A stretch of DNA of 64,000 nucleotides from an uncultured Clostridia bacterium (lineage in GTDB: Bacteria > Bacillota > Clostridia > Monoglobales > Monoglobaceae): NCBI GenBank assembly GCA_934463175.1, contig CAKSIW010000002.1, forward strand, positions 28,431 through 92,430, read 5' to 3'. Every line of letters begins with the position of its first letter. Positions within the stretch are counted from its first letter, which is position 1. The notes under the pieces were generated by a model, which saw nothing but the letters and a program-made list of their open reading frames with translations, made no database searches and was not told the origin of the DNA. Position numbers and translations under genes: made by a program. Below, piece by piece: positions 24,748-34,672 of this stretch.

Positions 24748-24825
24748 GAATTCTCCAATCCTTAGCCTCAAAAACGCTCCAACTCCGATTCTGAAAGGCG
24801 GATTTCCGCTTTCGGCTAAATCAGT

Positions 24826-25185
24826 TTATTTGTCAGAATGCTTTGCAAGCTCGATTTTGAGCCGCTGCACTTCCTTCACAAGCTCTTCCGTCCGTTTTTC
24901 CGCCTCGTCAAGCTTTGTTTTCATTTGCTTTTCGCTCTTGGAATAATCGGCAACCTGTTTTCTGAGATTGTCCGTTCCGTCCTCCAGCTTCAGATAGTCG
25001 TCCGAAAGGTTGATTGATGTCAGCATTGCAAGCATTGCAGTGCTCAGGTGCGGATTGTGTTCGTTTATCTCCGCCATTTTTTTGTCAACAAGTATTGCAA
25101 CTCTCTGCACATACTCCGGCTCCTCGGGTGTCACAAGTGTATAGTCCGTGCTGTTGATTCTCACAACAACCTTATTCTTTTCCAT
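24826..25185 (-). CDS. zapA: Cell division protein ZapA
   Basis: ZapA is a small Z-ring stabiliser that cross-links FtsZ filaments. The ~119-residue product has the N-terminal strand NKVVVRINSTDYTLVTPEEPEYVQRVA, the family globular head. A long helix then runs from NEHNPHLSTAMLAMLTSINLSDDYLKL into a coiled coil, which ends in a charged KLDEAEKRTEELVKEVQRLK stretch. The ATG at 25185 follows GGGGGA. It lies between nudF and the U32 gene, a common clostridial order. Confidence 0.9.
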   Translation of the reverse strand: MEKNKVVVRINSTDYTLVTPEEPEYVQRVAILVDKKMAEINEHNPHLSTAMLAMLTSINLSDDYLKLEDGTDNLRKQVADYSKSEKQMKTKLDEAEKRTEELVKEVQRLKIELAKHSDK

Positions 25186-25208
25186 AGAAAATCCCCCCAA
25201 AGCTAAAA

Positions 25209-25748
25209 TTACCGCTTTTTCATCACTTCAAGACCCTTAAAGAAAGCCATAACGGTTTTTGCGTCATTAATTTCATTATTCATAATCATTTTTTTCACTT
25301 CGTCAATTTCAAACAGCTCAATATCCAGATATTCGTCCTCATCGGGGTGAATTTCTCCGCGGTAAAGCCCTGTTGCAAGAAAAAGATATGTGACCTCATT
25401 CGCAAAGCCCGGCGAGGGATACATATGACCGAGAGGAACAAAGCTCTCTGCCTTCATTCCCGTCTCCTCCTCCAGCTCGCGCATTCCGCACACAAGCGGT
25501 TCTTCTTCTCCGTCAAGCTTGCCTGCCGGAATTTCATAGATTGCCTTTTCAATCGGCTTTCTGAACTGCTTCACCATTATAATTTTATTATCCTCTGTGA
25601 CTGCCAGAACACCGACGCCGCCCGGGTGGTCAACAATGTCCCTGTATGCCGTCTTTCCGTCGGGCATCAGAACCGTGTCAACCCTGACGTTTATGATATG
25701 TCCTTCAAAAACACGTTCCGACGATGCGGTTTTCTCTTCAAATACCAT
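25209..25748 (-). CDS. nudF: ADP-ribose pyrophosphatase-like Nudix hydrolase
   Basis: A 179-residue Nudix hydrolase of the ADP-ribose pyrophosphatase subfamily. It cleaves ADP-ribose, and likely related nucleoside diphosphate sugars, to AMP and ribose 5-phosphate. The Nudix box is complete: AGKLDGEEEPLVCGMREL followed by EEETGM. The proline-rich YEIPAG before it and the SPGFANEVTYLFLATGL after it are typical of the subfamily. The gene is preceded by the gdhA terminator and is probably the first of the block that runs to maf. Confidence 0.88.
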   Translation of the reverse strand: MVFEEKTASSERVFEGHIINVRVDTVLMPDGKTAYRDIVDHPGGVGVLAVTEDNKIIMVKQFRKPIEKAIYEIPAGKLDGEEEPLVCGMRELEEETGMKAESFVPLGHMYPSPGFANEVTYLFLATGLYRGEIHPDEDEYLDIELFEIDEVKKMIMNNEINDAKTVMAFFKGLEVMKKR

Positions 25749-25793
25749 TCAAAAATCCTCCGTTCCAAGGCACTCAATGCAAAAAATCACACA

Positions 25794-25826
25794 GACGGGC
25801 AGAAAAATTGTCTGCCCGTCCGATTT
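25794..25826 (-). terminator. Terminator after gdhA
   Basis: GACGGGCAGA (25794-25803) pairs with TCTGCCCGTC (25811-25820). It lies 38 bases past the gdhA stop. On the minus strand a U-rich stretch follows within a few bases; on the plus strand CGATTTT follows. Confidence 0.75.
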
Positions 25827-25858
25827 TCATTGATATATTCAAGCTGTCAGGCAGCAGG

Positions 25859-27217
<1,359 letters not shown>

Positions 27218-27245
27218 CTAAAGTTTATTAACCTATCCACCGCTT

Positions 27246-27274
27246 ATTATACCACACTATTTTTTTCTATGCAA
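27246..27274 (-). promoter_or_regulatory. Promoter of gdhA
   Basis: Minus-strand TTGCAT (27269-27274), a 17-base spacer and a perfect TATAAT (27246-27251) about 45 bases before the gdhA start. Confidence 0.8.
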
Positions 27275-27323
27275 GATTTTTTTGCTAAGTTAGGCGATTT
27301 TTTTCACATTCGCCCGTTGTCAG

Positions 27324-28571
27324 CTATCGGGCTGTGCAGCTGCGCCCCGCAAGTCTGCCCGTTGAAAAGGCAATCTGAAGATTATATCCGCCCGTATATG
27401 CGTCAACATCAATCACCTCACCCGCAAAAAACAGTCCGCCAACCTTCTTTGACTGCATTGTTGACGGGTCAATATCCCTGACCGAAACACCGCCCGATGT
27501 GATTATTGCCTGTTCAATCGGACAGAAATCCGTCACCGTCAGCTCCACATGCTTAATTGCACGGACAAGCGCGGCGCGCTCTGCGCGCGTCACCGAATTG
27601 ACCTTTTTGTGCGGCTCAATTTCCGACAGCGCACACACCGTATCAATCAATGCCGAGGGAAGCAAATCACCGAGAGCGTTTCTGAAATCCTTGTTTGTGT
27701 ATTTCTCAAAATCCCTCAGAATCCGCTTATCAAGCGTTTTGTCATCAAGAGCCGGCTTGAGATCAAGCACAATCCTATATTTCCCCTCCGCCATCGGACG
27801 CATATGCGCCGACGCGCTGAGTATCACAGGTCCCGTCAGACCGAAATGCGCAAACATCATTTCGCCGAAATCCTCATACACCTTTTTTCCTTTTTCGTTC
27901 AGAACCGTAATTGCAATGTTTCTGAGAGACAGTCCCATAAGTCCGTATGCCCATTGCTCACGAACCTTAACCGGCACCAGAGACGGCTTTGGTTCAATCA
28001 CGGTGTGTCCAAGTTCCTCCGCCCACACATATCCGTCGCCTGTTGAGCCTGTTGTGCTGTAGGAAAGACCGCCCGTTGCGACAATCACCGATTTTGCGGA
28101 AAGCTTTTCGCCGCTGCCGAGCTGAACACCGCACACCGCGCCGTCCGCAGTCAGAATTTTCTTCGCCTCGCCCTTCACAATCCGCACGCCGTTTGATTTC
28201 ATATACCGTGCAAGCGCATCGGCAATATCCGAGCTTTTGTCGGACACGGGAAACACCCGTCCGCCGCGTTCTGTCTTTGTTTCAACTCCGAGACTGCCGA
28301 AAAAATCTATTGTGTCGAGATTGGTGAAGCCATAGAACGCGCTGTATAAAAACGAGCTGTTCACAGTCACATTTCCGATCAGTTCCTCCGTGTCCTCACA
28401 GGCGTTTGTGACATTGCAGCGTCCCTTGCCCGTTATCAGGAGCTTTTTCCCGAGAATCCTGTTTTTTTCAATCAGAGCAACACGTGCGCCGCCTTCCGCG
28501 GCAGTGCCTGCCGCCATCATGCCTGCCGCACCGCCGCCGATTACAATGACATCAAAGCTGCTCTCTCTCAT
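27324..28571 (-). CDS. FAD-dependent oxidoreductase, HI0933/BaiN family
   Basis: A 415-residue flavoprotein beginning with the dinucleotide fold VIVIGGGAAGMMAAGTAAEGG. It carries the family marks NRILGKKLLITGKGRCNVTNA and VATGGLSYSTTGSTGDGY, and the C-terminal FAGEVIDVDAYTGGYNLQIAFSTG. The HI0933 family includes YhiN and BaiN, the latter described as a bile-acid 7-dehydroxylation enzyme in Clostridium scindens. Most members have no proven role, and there is no bai cluster here, so a bile-acid function should not be assumed. It overlaps rluB by 4 bases. Confidence 0.85.
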   Translation of the reverse strand: MRESSFDVIVIGGGAAGMMAAGTAAEGGARVALIEKNRILGKKLLITGKGRCNVTNACEDTEELIGNVTVNSSFLYSAFYGFTNLDTIDFFGSLGVETKTERGGRVFPVSDKSSDIADALARYMKSNGVRIVKGEAKKILTADGAVCGVQLGSGEKLSAKSVIVATGGLSYSTTGSTGDGYVWAEELGHTVIEPKPSLVPVKVREQWAYGLMGLSLRNIAITVLNEKGKKVYEDFGEMMFAHFGLTGPVILSASAHMRPMAEGKYRIVLDLKPALDDKTLDKRILRDFEKYTNKDFRNALGDLLPSALIDTVCALSEIEPHKKVNSVTRAERAALVRAIKHVELTVTDFCPIEQAIITSGGVSVRDIDPSTMQSKKVGGLFFAGEVIDVDAYTGGYNLQIAFSTGRLAGRSCTAR

Positions 28572-29344
28572 GATTTTTTGCTCCTGCTCTTTCTTTGAGA
28601 CGGACGGAATTTTGAGGACGGCTTTTTATCCGTACCGATTTTTTTGAGCATGTTGACCTCCGACTCGGAAAGCTTTCTCCACTTTCCCGTCGGCAAATGT
28701 CCGAGCACAAGTCCTGCCTCGCTGACTCTTTTCAGCTTTTTGACAATGCACCCAAGCTCCTCAAACATTCGGCGCACCTGACGGTTGCGTCCCTCATGAA
28801 TTGTAATCTGAATTTTTGTGCCGAGCTGTGTTGCGCCGACAACCTCAACCTCTGCCGGGCTGGTCTTATATCCGTCAATAACCACACCACGTCTGAGATT
28901 CACAATTGTGTCCATTGACACATTGCCCGTGACCTCTGCAATATATGTTTTCGACACATCATGCTTCGGGTGGGTCACACGAAAAGTCAGGTCGCCGTCA
29001 TTTGTCATCAGCAAAAGTCCCTCCGTGTCATAATCCAGTCTGCCGACAGGATATATCCTTGCCGAAATATCAGACACAAGTTCCATGACCGTGGGTCTCC
29101 CCTTGTCGTCCGAAACCGTTGTGACAAATCCGACGGGCTTGTTCAGCATAATATACATTTTCTTTTCAACATGCTTGATTTTCTCGCCGTCAACCTCAAC
29201 CGTGTCATAGTTTTCGTCAATCTGCACGCCCATCTCGCGCACAATCTCACCGTTGACCGCAACCCTGCCCTCACTGATTATTTTTTCCGCTCCGCGGCGC
29301 GACGCAACGCCTGCCGCCGCAAGATATTTCTGTAATCTGACCAA
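28568..29344 (-). CDS. rluB: Ribosomal large subunit pseudouridine synthase, RluB family
   Basis: A pseudouridine synthase of the RsuA/RluB group that modifies 23S rRNA (helix 89 region in homologues). The ~258-residue protein has an N-terminal S4 domain (LQKYLAAAGVASRRGAEKII). The catalytic motif follows in VGRLDYDTEGLLLMTNDGDL, where D of RLDYDTEG is the nucleophile, then the EGRNRQVRRMFE motif. It ends in a very basic tail. A TTG at 29344, nine bases after GGAG, gives the usual MxRLQKYLA start; a TTG 12 codons upstream is the alternative. Confidence 0.93.
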   Translation of the reverse strand: MVRLQKYLAAAGVASRRGAEKIISEGRVAVNGEIVREMGVQIDENYDTVEVDGEKIKHVEKKMYIMLNKPVGFVTTVSDDKGRPTVMELVSDISARIYPVGRLDYDTEGLLLMTNDGDLTFRVTHPKHDVSKTYIAEVTGNVSMDTIVNLRRGVVIDGYKTSPAEVEVVGATQLGTKIQITIHEGRNRQVRRMFEELGCIVKKLKRVSEAGLVLGHLPTGKWRKLSESEVNMLKKIGTDKKPSSKFRPSQRKSRSKKS

Positions 29345-29389
29345 TTTTCTGTTCTCCGTTTCTGAAATTTTTATCGGCAAGTCAGTCTC

Positions 29390-30199
29390 TCACCATTTAT
29401 AGTCTGCATTATGATACGGCGTCCCGACAAACCCGATCTGAGTGAAATCCTCCGTATTATGGCGGATTATGTAGTCAATGTATGATTCCGTCATAAGTGC
29501 CGTGAGCCTGTAGCCCGCAGCGTTCAGGTGTCCCGCAAGATAGAAATGCTTCTTGAATTTTTCATCATGCACAGGTGCATATTTTCTGAAATCCAGAACA
29601 TAGCAGTTTTCAAACACAGCCGCAATTTCGTGAAGCAGCTCCGCATGTCTGTCATAAATCCCGCTGCGTTCAGGCGACTCGTCCGACTTCGGGCATGTCA
29701 TCAGAAAAAATTTTGCCTTCGGCTGAAGCATTTTGAATTTCGAGATAATTTTTGCATAATAGCCTGCAAAGGTCGGTTTGTTCTTTGCGTAATCCTCCGT
29801 GTCAATGTCGGCTGTGCTGCCAAGCTCCATTTCCCCTGCCAGAATCGCGCTCGCGTCATTCACCCCGAGAGCGATTATATACGCACGGCACTTGTATTTG
29901 TCGGAATAAAAGCCCTTTTCCTTTGCAAGATCATTGAAGGTTTTTGCCGAAAGACCTCCGCGCGACAGATTATAGACCGTGCACCCCGCATCTCTCGCCA
30001 TAAACTGACCCCATGAATATTCATAATAATCATGCCAGCCGCACTCACCGTTTTCCATTGATTCAAACTCTCCCGAGGAAAGACTGTCGCCTATGCAGCC
30101 TATGCTTCCGAGTATTCCGCAGAATCCGCCGTTTCCGACAATTGTGTCAAGCGGCTGTTCTCCGTTTTTATCCATAAACCTTTCAATATCCATTGCCAT
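29390..30199 (-). CDS. SGNH/GDSL-type hydrolase
   Basis: A 269-residue protein of the SGNH hydrolase fold. Block I is SIGCIGDSLSSGE with the nucleophilic serine, block II is NLSRGGLSAK (oxyanion glycine) and block III is ALGVNDASA (oxyanion asparagine). In the block V position it has YLAGHLNAAGYRLTALM, so the histidine is present but the usual aspartate three residues before it is replaced by leucine. There is no signal peptide, so it is cytoplasmic. The substrate (acyl ester or acetylated sugar) is unknown. AGGAAG precedes the start. It lies alone between rluB and a secreted-protein gene. Confidence 0.8.
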   Translation of the reverse strand: MAMDIERFMDKNGEQPLDTIVGNGGFCGILGSIGCIGDSLSSGEFESMENGECGWHDYYEYSWGQFMARDAGCTVYNLSRGGLSAKTFNDLAKEKGFYSDKYKCRAYIIALGVNDASAILAGEMELGSTADIDTEDYAKNKPTFAGYYAKIISKFKMLQPKAKFFLMTCPKSDESPERSGIYDRHAELLHEIAAVFENCYVLDFRKYAPVHDEKFKKHFYLAGHLNAAGYRLTALMTESYIDYIIRHNTEDFTQIGFVGTPYHNADYKW

Positions 30200-30287
30200 T
30201 TTAAAGCTTCCTTTCTTTCTTTGATTGCGCCGATTTCCCGAGTATTATAATACAACACTTGCGCCGCATTTTCAAGCCTTTTCAAAG

Positions 30288-30322
30288 AAAAAGCCCTCCA
30301 TTTCAAAGGGAAGGCTTTTTTA
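30288..30322. terminator. Terminator downstream of the 30332-31798 gene
   Basis: AAAAGCCCTCC and GGGAAGGCTTTTTT form an imperfect stem with A- and T-runs outside it, so it can act on the minus strand. Confidence 0.7.
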
Positions 30323-30331
30323 CCGTTCAAA

Positions 30332-31798
30332 TTAATTGGCTCTGCTGTTCCAGAATCCGACTTCAAGCACCTTGTTCAGAAGGTCATATGACATTGATGA
30401 CAAATCATAGTCAAACACTGCCTTCACAAAGAAATCATCAACATAAACCTTGTTGTCTCTCTCAATTGCGGGATAGTTCAATGCAAGATCCATGCCGTCA
30501 ACATTGACGATGTTTTCGCCGACTCTGAACTTCACCGTTTTGAAGCCGTATTTGCCCTCTGCCGCAGTCACGGTCAGCAAGCCGTTGTCATATGCAATGT
30601 CAAACGTGTCACTGTCCGCACTTTCAAACAGATTGCGCACTCCGAAATATGCACCGTCACTGCCTGCCGCAAGATATTCGCCCTCTTCATATATTCCGAT
30701 GAACGGACTTGCGCCGTCGGGAACTATCATCGTGTCATATCCGTACATCATTTCATTGAACGGAACCGAATTTTCATTTGTAAGCTCGGGGAAATCAACC
30801 TTCACATATCTGTTCACATTTTTGTAGGTTTGCTTCATGTGAAGCGTGAAATCAAGCACTCCCTCCGTGTCAAGCTCCGCACCGAACACACGTGCCGCAG
30901 CCGCAGGGTCAATGCTGAAATGAATGTCGCTCGTCACGCCTCCGACATATTTTCCTGCCAGAGTGTAGGTTATCGTGATTCCGTCCTTGCCGAAAATCTG
31001 TATCTTGTCAAGCGTATCGCGCACGCCTGCCAGCATTCCGCGCACCGCAAGCGACGACATGACATTGCCCGGTGCTTCGGGAAGAAACAGTTTTTCCGTT
31101 TCCCCATTATCCGCCGCAATGTTCAGTGCAAGCTCCGCCACGCCGAGAATATATTTCTTTGCAGCCGCATCGTCCAGCTTGACGGTGACCGCAGCACCCC
31201 TCGTTGTGACAGTTCCGCACTCGGTCAGCAAATCTGCCGCCTTTGCCGAAATTGCTCCGATTGCCTCCTTGTTCAGAAGCTTGTCATATACCGCCGCAAC
31301 CGACGCAAAAGCCTCACCGCCGTCCGACTTTACAAGCTCTGCAATGTCAATTTTCAAATATTTATCCATGTACGGATATTTTGCAACGATGTTATATGTT
31401 GGGTTTTCGCGGTCTCCGAAATCCAGATCAATCCACATTCCGCATTTCGCGTCAACATTCAGTGTGAGGTTTCTGTTCACCTCGGCAGGAATGCTCTGAG
31501 CACCCTCCATGCTCATTCTGATCTGCTTATAGTCATCGGAAATGCTCACCTTGACCTCCACATTGCTTTTCGCGCCAAACAGGCTTTCGGCAAGCGTTTT
31601 CAGATTCACAAACAGCGACGCCGGATATGCCTCCGCAAGTCCGTCAAGAAAATCAATCGGCTTGTTGAGCGTGAACGAAAGCTCCGCCGTGCCCTCATAG
31701 CTTTTATATTCCTCCTTGAGAAAATCAAGTCCCGCAGCACTGACGCTCATTGTGAACATCATAACCGCCACAGCAATAAAGCTGATTAGTCTTTTCAT
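30332..31798 (-). CDS. Secreted protein of unknown function with C-terminal oxidase-N-like domain
   Basis: A ~488-residue exported protein. A signal peptide (MKRLISFIAVAVMMFTMSVSAAG) is cleaved probably after SAA. About 350 residues follow that repeat the style of lipoprotein-like beta sandwiches (YEGTAELSFTLNKPIDFLDG, VNRNLTLNVDAKCGMWIDLDFG). The last ~110 residues (GKYGFKTVKFRVGENIVNVDGMDLALNYPAIERDNKVYVDDFFVKAVF) resemble the copper amine oxidase N-terminal-like 'stalk' domain common in clostridial cell-surface proteins. No lipobox, sorting motif or SLH repeat is seen. The start at 31798 was chosen because it exposes the signal peptide. The function is unknown. Confidence 0.75.
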   Translation of the reverse strand: MKRLISFIAVAVMMFTMSVSAAGLDFLKEEYKSYEGTAELSFTLNKPIDFLDGLAEAYPASLFVNLKTLAESLFGAKSNVEVKVSISDDYKQIRMSMEGAQSIPAEVNRNLTLNVDAKCGMWIDLDFGDRENPTYNIVAKYPYMDKYLKIDIAELVKSDGGEAFASVAAVYDKLLNKEAIGAISAKAADLLTECGTVTTRGAAVTVKLDDAAAKKYILGVAELALNIAADNGETEKLFLPEAPGNVMSSLAVRGMLAGVRDTLDKIQIFGKDGITITYTLAGKYVGGVTSDIHFSIDPAAAARVFGAELDTEGVLDFTLHMKQTYKNVNRYVKVDFPELTNENSVPFNEMMYGYDTMIVPDGASPFIGIYEEGEYLAAGSDGAYFGVRNLFESADSDTFDIAYDNGLLTVTAAEGKYGFKTVKFRVGENIVNVDGMDLALNYPAIERDNKVYVDDFFVKAVFDYDLSSMSYDLLNKVLEVGFWNSRAN

Positions 31799-31866
31799 AG
31801 TCCGTAAACACTCCTTTGCTTTTTCTTCAATATAACACATTTGTGCGGAATTTTCAAGCACAATTC

Positions 31867-32994
31867 TCACATATTCTTATACTTATTGAGAATTTTGTTT
31901 ATTCTGTTTATCGGATTCAGAAGGTCGCTGATTGAATGCTCCGCATTAAGCTCACTGATGAGAAGTGCAATATATTTGCTCATATCAACCTGGTGATACC
32001 ACGGCTTGGTCAGAAGCTCAGGCTTTGCATATATGAGGTTTGTTGTGAACACACCCTCAATCAAGCCTTCTTCATATGCCTTGTCAAAACGCTCAAAGCC
32101 CTCTGTGAAAAGTCCGAATGTTGAGAACACAAACACTCTCGACGCATTTCTCTTTTTCAGCTCGCGCGACACATCAATCATCGAATCGCCCGACGAAATC
32201 ATATCGTCAACAACAATAACATTTCTGCCGTCAAGGTTTGAGCCGAGGAACTCATGCGCAATAATCGGGTTCTTTCCGTTCACAACCTGCGAATAGTCAC
32301 GGCGTTTATAGAACATTCCCAGCTCCATTTCAAGAACCGAGGAATAATACATACATCTTGACATTGCGCCCTCATCGGGAGACACAATCATCGTGTTTTC
32401 CTTGTTCAGGATTATGTCCTTGTCATACTTCAGACACGCTTTTATCATCTGATATGTAGGCTGAACGTTTTCAAAGCCCTTGAACGGAATTGCGTTCTGA
32501 ACTCTCGGGTCGTGTGCATCAAAGGTGATTATGTTGTCAACTCCTATGCTCGTCAGCTCCTGAAGTGCCATTGCACAGTCGAGAGATTCCCTTGACTGGC
32601 GTTTGTGCTGTCTGCCCTCATAGAGCATGGGCATGATGACGGTGATTCTCTTTGCCTTTCCGCCGATTGCCGAAATGACACGCTTCAGATCCTGATAGTG
32701 GTCATCGGGACTCATGGGAATTTCCTGTCCGTACAGCTTGTATTTTTCGCCGTAGTTGAAGCAGTCCACAACGATATATACATCATATGTTCTCGCAGAA
32801 TGCATTAATGTCGCTTTCGCCTCACCCGTGCCGAATCTCGAAACCTTTATCGGAAGCAGAAAGGTTTCAATATCGTCCATATCGTCGTTAAACATTTTGA
32901 GGTGTGCGTCAACCTTTGAGCAAAAGCCGTCACACCCTGACATTCCGATTACGCCGAGTCTTCCCAGATTGTACGATTCGATTGTTGATTTCAT
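31867..32994 (-). CDS. prs: Ribose-phosphate pyrophosphokinase (long clostridial form)
   Basis: This enzyme makes phosphoribosyl pyrophosphate (PRPP) from ribose 5-phosphate and ATP. The 375-residue protein is longer than the usual ~315-residue Prs. It begins MKSTIESYNLGRLGVIGMSG and contains the regulatory-flexible-loop region YEGRQHKRQSRESLDCAMAL, TFDAHDPRVQNAIPFKGFEN, IVSPDEGAMSRC, and the PRPP-binding VIVVDDMISSGDSM. It stands 51 bases after pncB, which consumes PRPP, so the two probably work together in NAD salvage. A second, canonical prs may exist elsewhere in the genome. Confidence 0.9.
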   Translation of the reverse strand: MKSTIESYNLGRLGVIGMSGCDGFCSKVDAHLKMFNDDMDDIETFLLPIKVSRFGTGEAKATLMHSARTYDVYIVVDCFNYGEKYKLYGQEIPMSPDDHYQDLKRVISAIGGKAKRITVIMPMLYEGRQHKRQSRESLDCAMALQELTSIGVDNIITFDAHDPRVQNAIPFKGFENVQPTYQMIKACLKYDKDIILNKENTMIVSPDEGAMSRCMYYSSVLEMELGMFYKRRDYSQVVNGKNPIIAHEFLGSNLDGRNVIVVDDMISSGDSMIDVSRELKKRNASRVFVFSTFGLFTEGFERFDKAYEEGLIEGVFTTNLIYAKPELLTKPWYHQVDMSKYIALLISELNAEHSISDLLNPINRINKILNKYKNM

Positions 32995-33045
32995 AAATTC
33001 TCTCCTTTGATTGCATTATATCTTAAACTTAATTATTAACTTTCG

Positions 33046-34476
33046 TTAACCGCGGTGTTCGGACAGAAGCCTGTATTTTATATCCCAGAGCGGCTGCGAC
33101 AAATCCACATAATATTCATGCGGATTCTCAAAACGCTTAACCTCGTCCCAGATTTTGTCAAGCTGCTCCATGCAGTTGTTCCTTATTTCTTCAAGCGAGG
33201 GCGAGTCATAGACGCATTTTCCGTTTGCAAAAATCTGTCTGCGCAGCTCAACCGCCGTGAAGTCCGAAACGGTCTTTCTTTTCCAGACATGCTCGGGGTC
33301 AAACAGCTCATACGGCTTCGATGAATCTATTTTTTCATCTGCAAGGGTGATCACATCGGCAATTGCCTTACCCGTGTCGTTTGCAAACAAACGGTACAGG
33401 TTTTTGAAGCACGGATTCGTTATCTTGGAAACATTCTCGCTGACCTTGATTTTCGGAATGATTTCACCGTTTTCTTCAATTGCCGCAAGCTTATACACTC
33501 CGCCGAAAACAGGCTCTGATTTCGACGTGATGAGCCTTTCGCCGACACCGAACGAGTCAATGCACGCACCCTGCTTCAATATGTCCTGTATTATATATTC
33601 GTCAAGGGAATTTGAAACAACGATTTTGACGTCCTCATAGCCCGCCGCGTCCAGCATTTCACGGGTTTTTCTCGTCAGATATGTTATGTCTCCGCTGTCG
33701 ATTCTGACACCCTTCGGGCGGATTCCCATTGGACGGAGAACCTCGTCAAAGACGCGGATTGCATTCGGAACTCCCGATTTCAGCACATTGAAGGTGTCAA
33801 TCAAGAGCGTGCAGTCATTCGGGTATGCAAGTGCGTACGCGCGGAACGCATCATACTCCGAATCAAATGACTGAACCCAGCTGTGCGCCATTGTCCCGAG
33901 TGCCGGCACGGCAAACATTTTGTCCGAAACGGTGCATGCCGTTCCGACAGCACCGCCGATATATGCCGCCCTTGCGCCGTATATCGCGCCGTCACCGCCC
34001 TGGGCGCGCCTTGACCCAAACTCCATGACGGGTCTGCCCTCGGCAGCACGCACAATTCTGTTGCACTTTGTTGCAATCAGGCTTTGGTGGTTTATTGTGA
34101 GCAATATCATGGTTTCGACAAACTGCGCCTGAATCAGCGGTCCGCGAACCGTCACAATGGGTTCATTCGGGAAAATCGGCGTTCCCTCCGGAACTGCCCA
34201 GACATCGCATTTGAATTCAAAATCGGAAAGATAGTTCAAAAACTTTTCACTGAAAATCCCCTTGCTTCTGAGAAACTCAATGTCCTCCTTCTCAAATCTG
34301 AGATTTTCCAGATATTCAATAACCTGTTCAACGCCAGCCATTATGGCAAAGCCTGCATTGTCCGGAACCTTTCTGAAAAACATGTCAAAATATGCCGTTT
34401 TGTCCTGCATACCGTTTTCAAAATATCCGTTCGCCATGGTTATTTCATAAAAATCGGTTAATAGCGTATAATTCAT
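33046..34476 (-). CDS. pncB: Nicotinate phosphoribosyltransferase
   Basis: PncB joins nicotinate to PRPP, an ATP-assisted step of NAD salvage. The 476-residue protein starts MNYTLLTDFYEITMANGYF, the family signature. It contains EFGSRRAQGGDGAIYGARAAYIGG, GTMAHSWVQSF (with the autophosphorylated histidine) and LLIDTFNVLKSGVPNAI, and also KGVRIDSGDITYLTRKTR. Length matches the family. A PRPP synthetase gene follows directly. A promoter-like pair is found 50-75 bases upstream. Confidence 0.95.
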   Translation of the reverse strand: MNYTLLTDFYEITMANGYFENGMQDKTAYFDMFFRKVPDNAGFAIMAGVEQVIEYLENLRFEKEDIEFLRSKGIFSEKFLNYLSDFEFKCDVWAVPEGTPIFPNEPIVTVRGPLIQAQFVETMILLTINHQSLIATKCNRIVRAAEGRPVMEFGSRRAQGGDGAIYGARAAYIGGAVGTACTVSDKMFAVPALGTMAHSWVQSFDSEYDAFRAYALAYPNDCTLLIDTFNVLKSGVPNAIRVFDEVLRPMGIRPKGVRIDSGDITYLTRKTREMLDAAGYEDVKIVVSNSLDEYIIQDILKQGACIDSFGVGERLITSKSEPVFGGVYKLAAIEENGEIIPKIKVSENVSKITNPCFKNLYRLFANDTGKAIADVITLADEKIDSSKPYELFDPEHVWKRKTVSDFTAVELRRQIFANGKCVYDSPSLEEIRNNCMEQLDKIWDEVKRFENPHEYYVDLSQPLWDIKYRLLSEHRG

Positions 34477-34524
34477 TCCGAAAATCCTCTCCGAGCATTA
34501 AGTCAATTATAAAATTACATTTTA

Positions 34525-34553
34525 ATTATAACACTCATGAATCAAAAACACAA
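34525..34553 (-). promoter_or_regulatory. Promoter-like pair before pncB
   Basis: Minus-strand TTGTGT (34548-34553), a 17-base spacer and TATAAT (34525-34530). Confidence 0.55.
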
Positions 34554-34637
34554 GTATTTTGACCCGATTTTATCTTTTTCTACGTTTTACACAAATTATT
34601 CCCCGATTTGTCAATTTTTATACATACACGGCAAAAT

Positions 34638-34668
34638 AACGGGGACGGTTTAAAAAACCGTCCCCGTT
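34638..34668 (-). terminator. Strong terminator after the first GH2 gene
   Basis: AACGGGGACGGTTT pairs perfectly with AAACCGTCCCCGTT and is followed by a U-rich tract on the minus strand. It begins only 4 bases beyond the GH2 stop codon. Confidence 0.9.
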
Positions 34669-34672
34669 ATTT

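Noticed and set aside
27324..28571. Assignment as bile-acid 7-dehydroxylation enzyme BaiN
   Set aside because: Only family-level similarity is visible and no other bai gene is nearby; the family is mostly uncharacterised.
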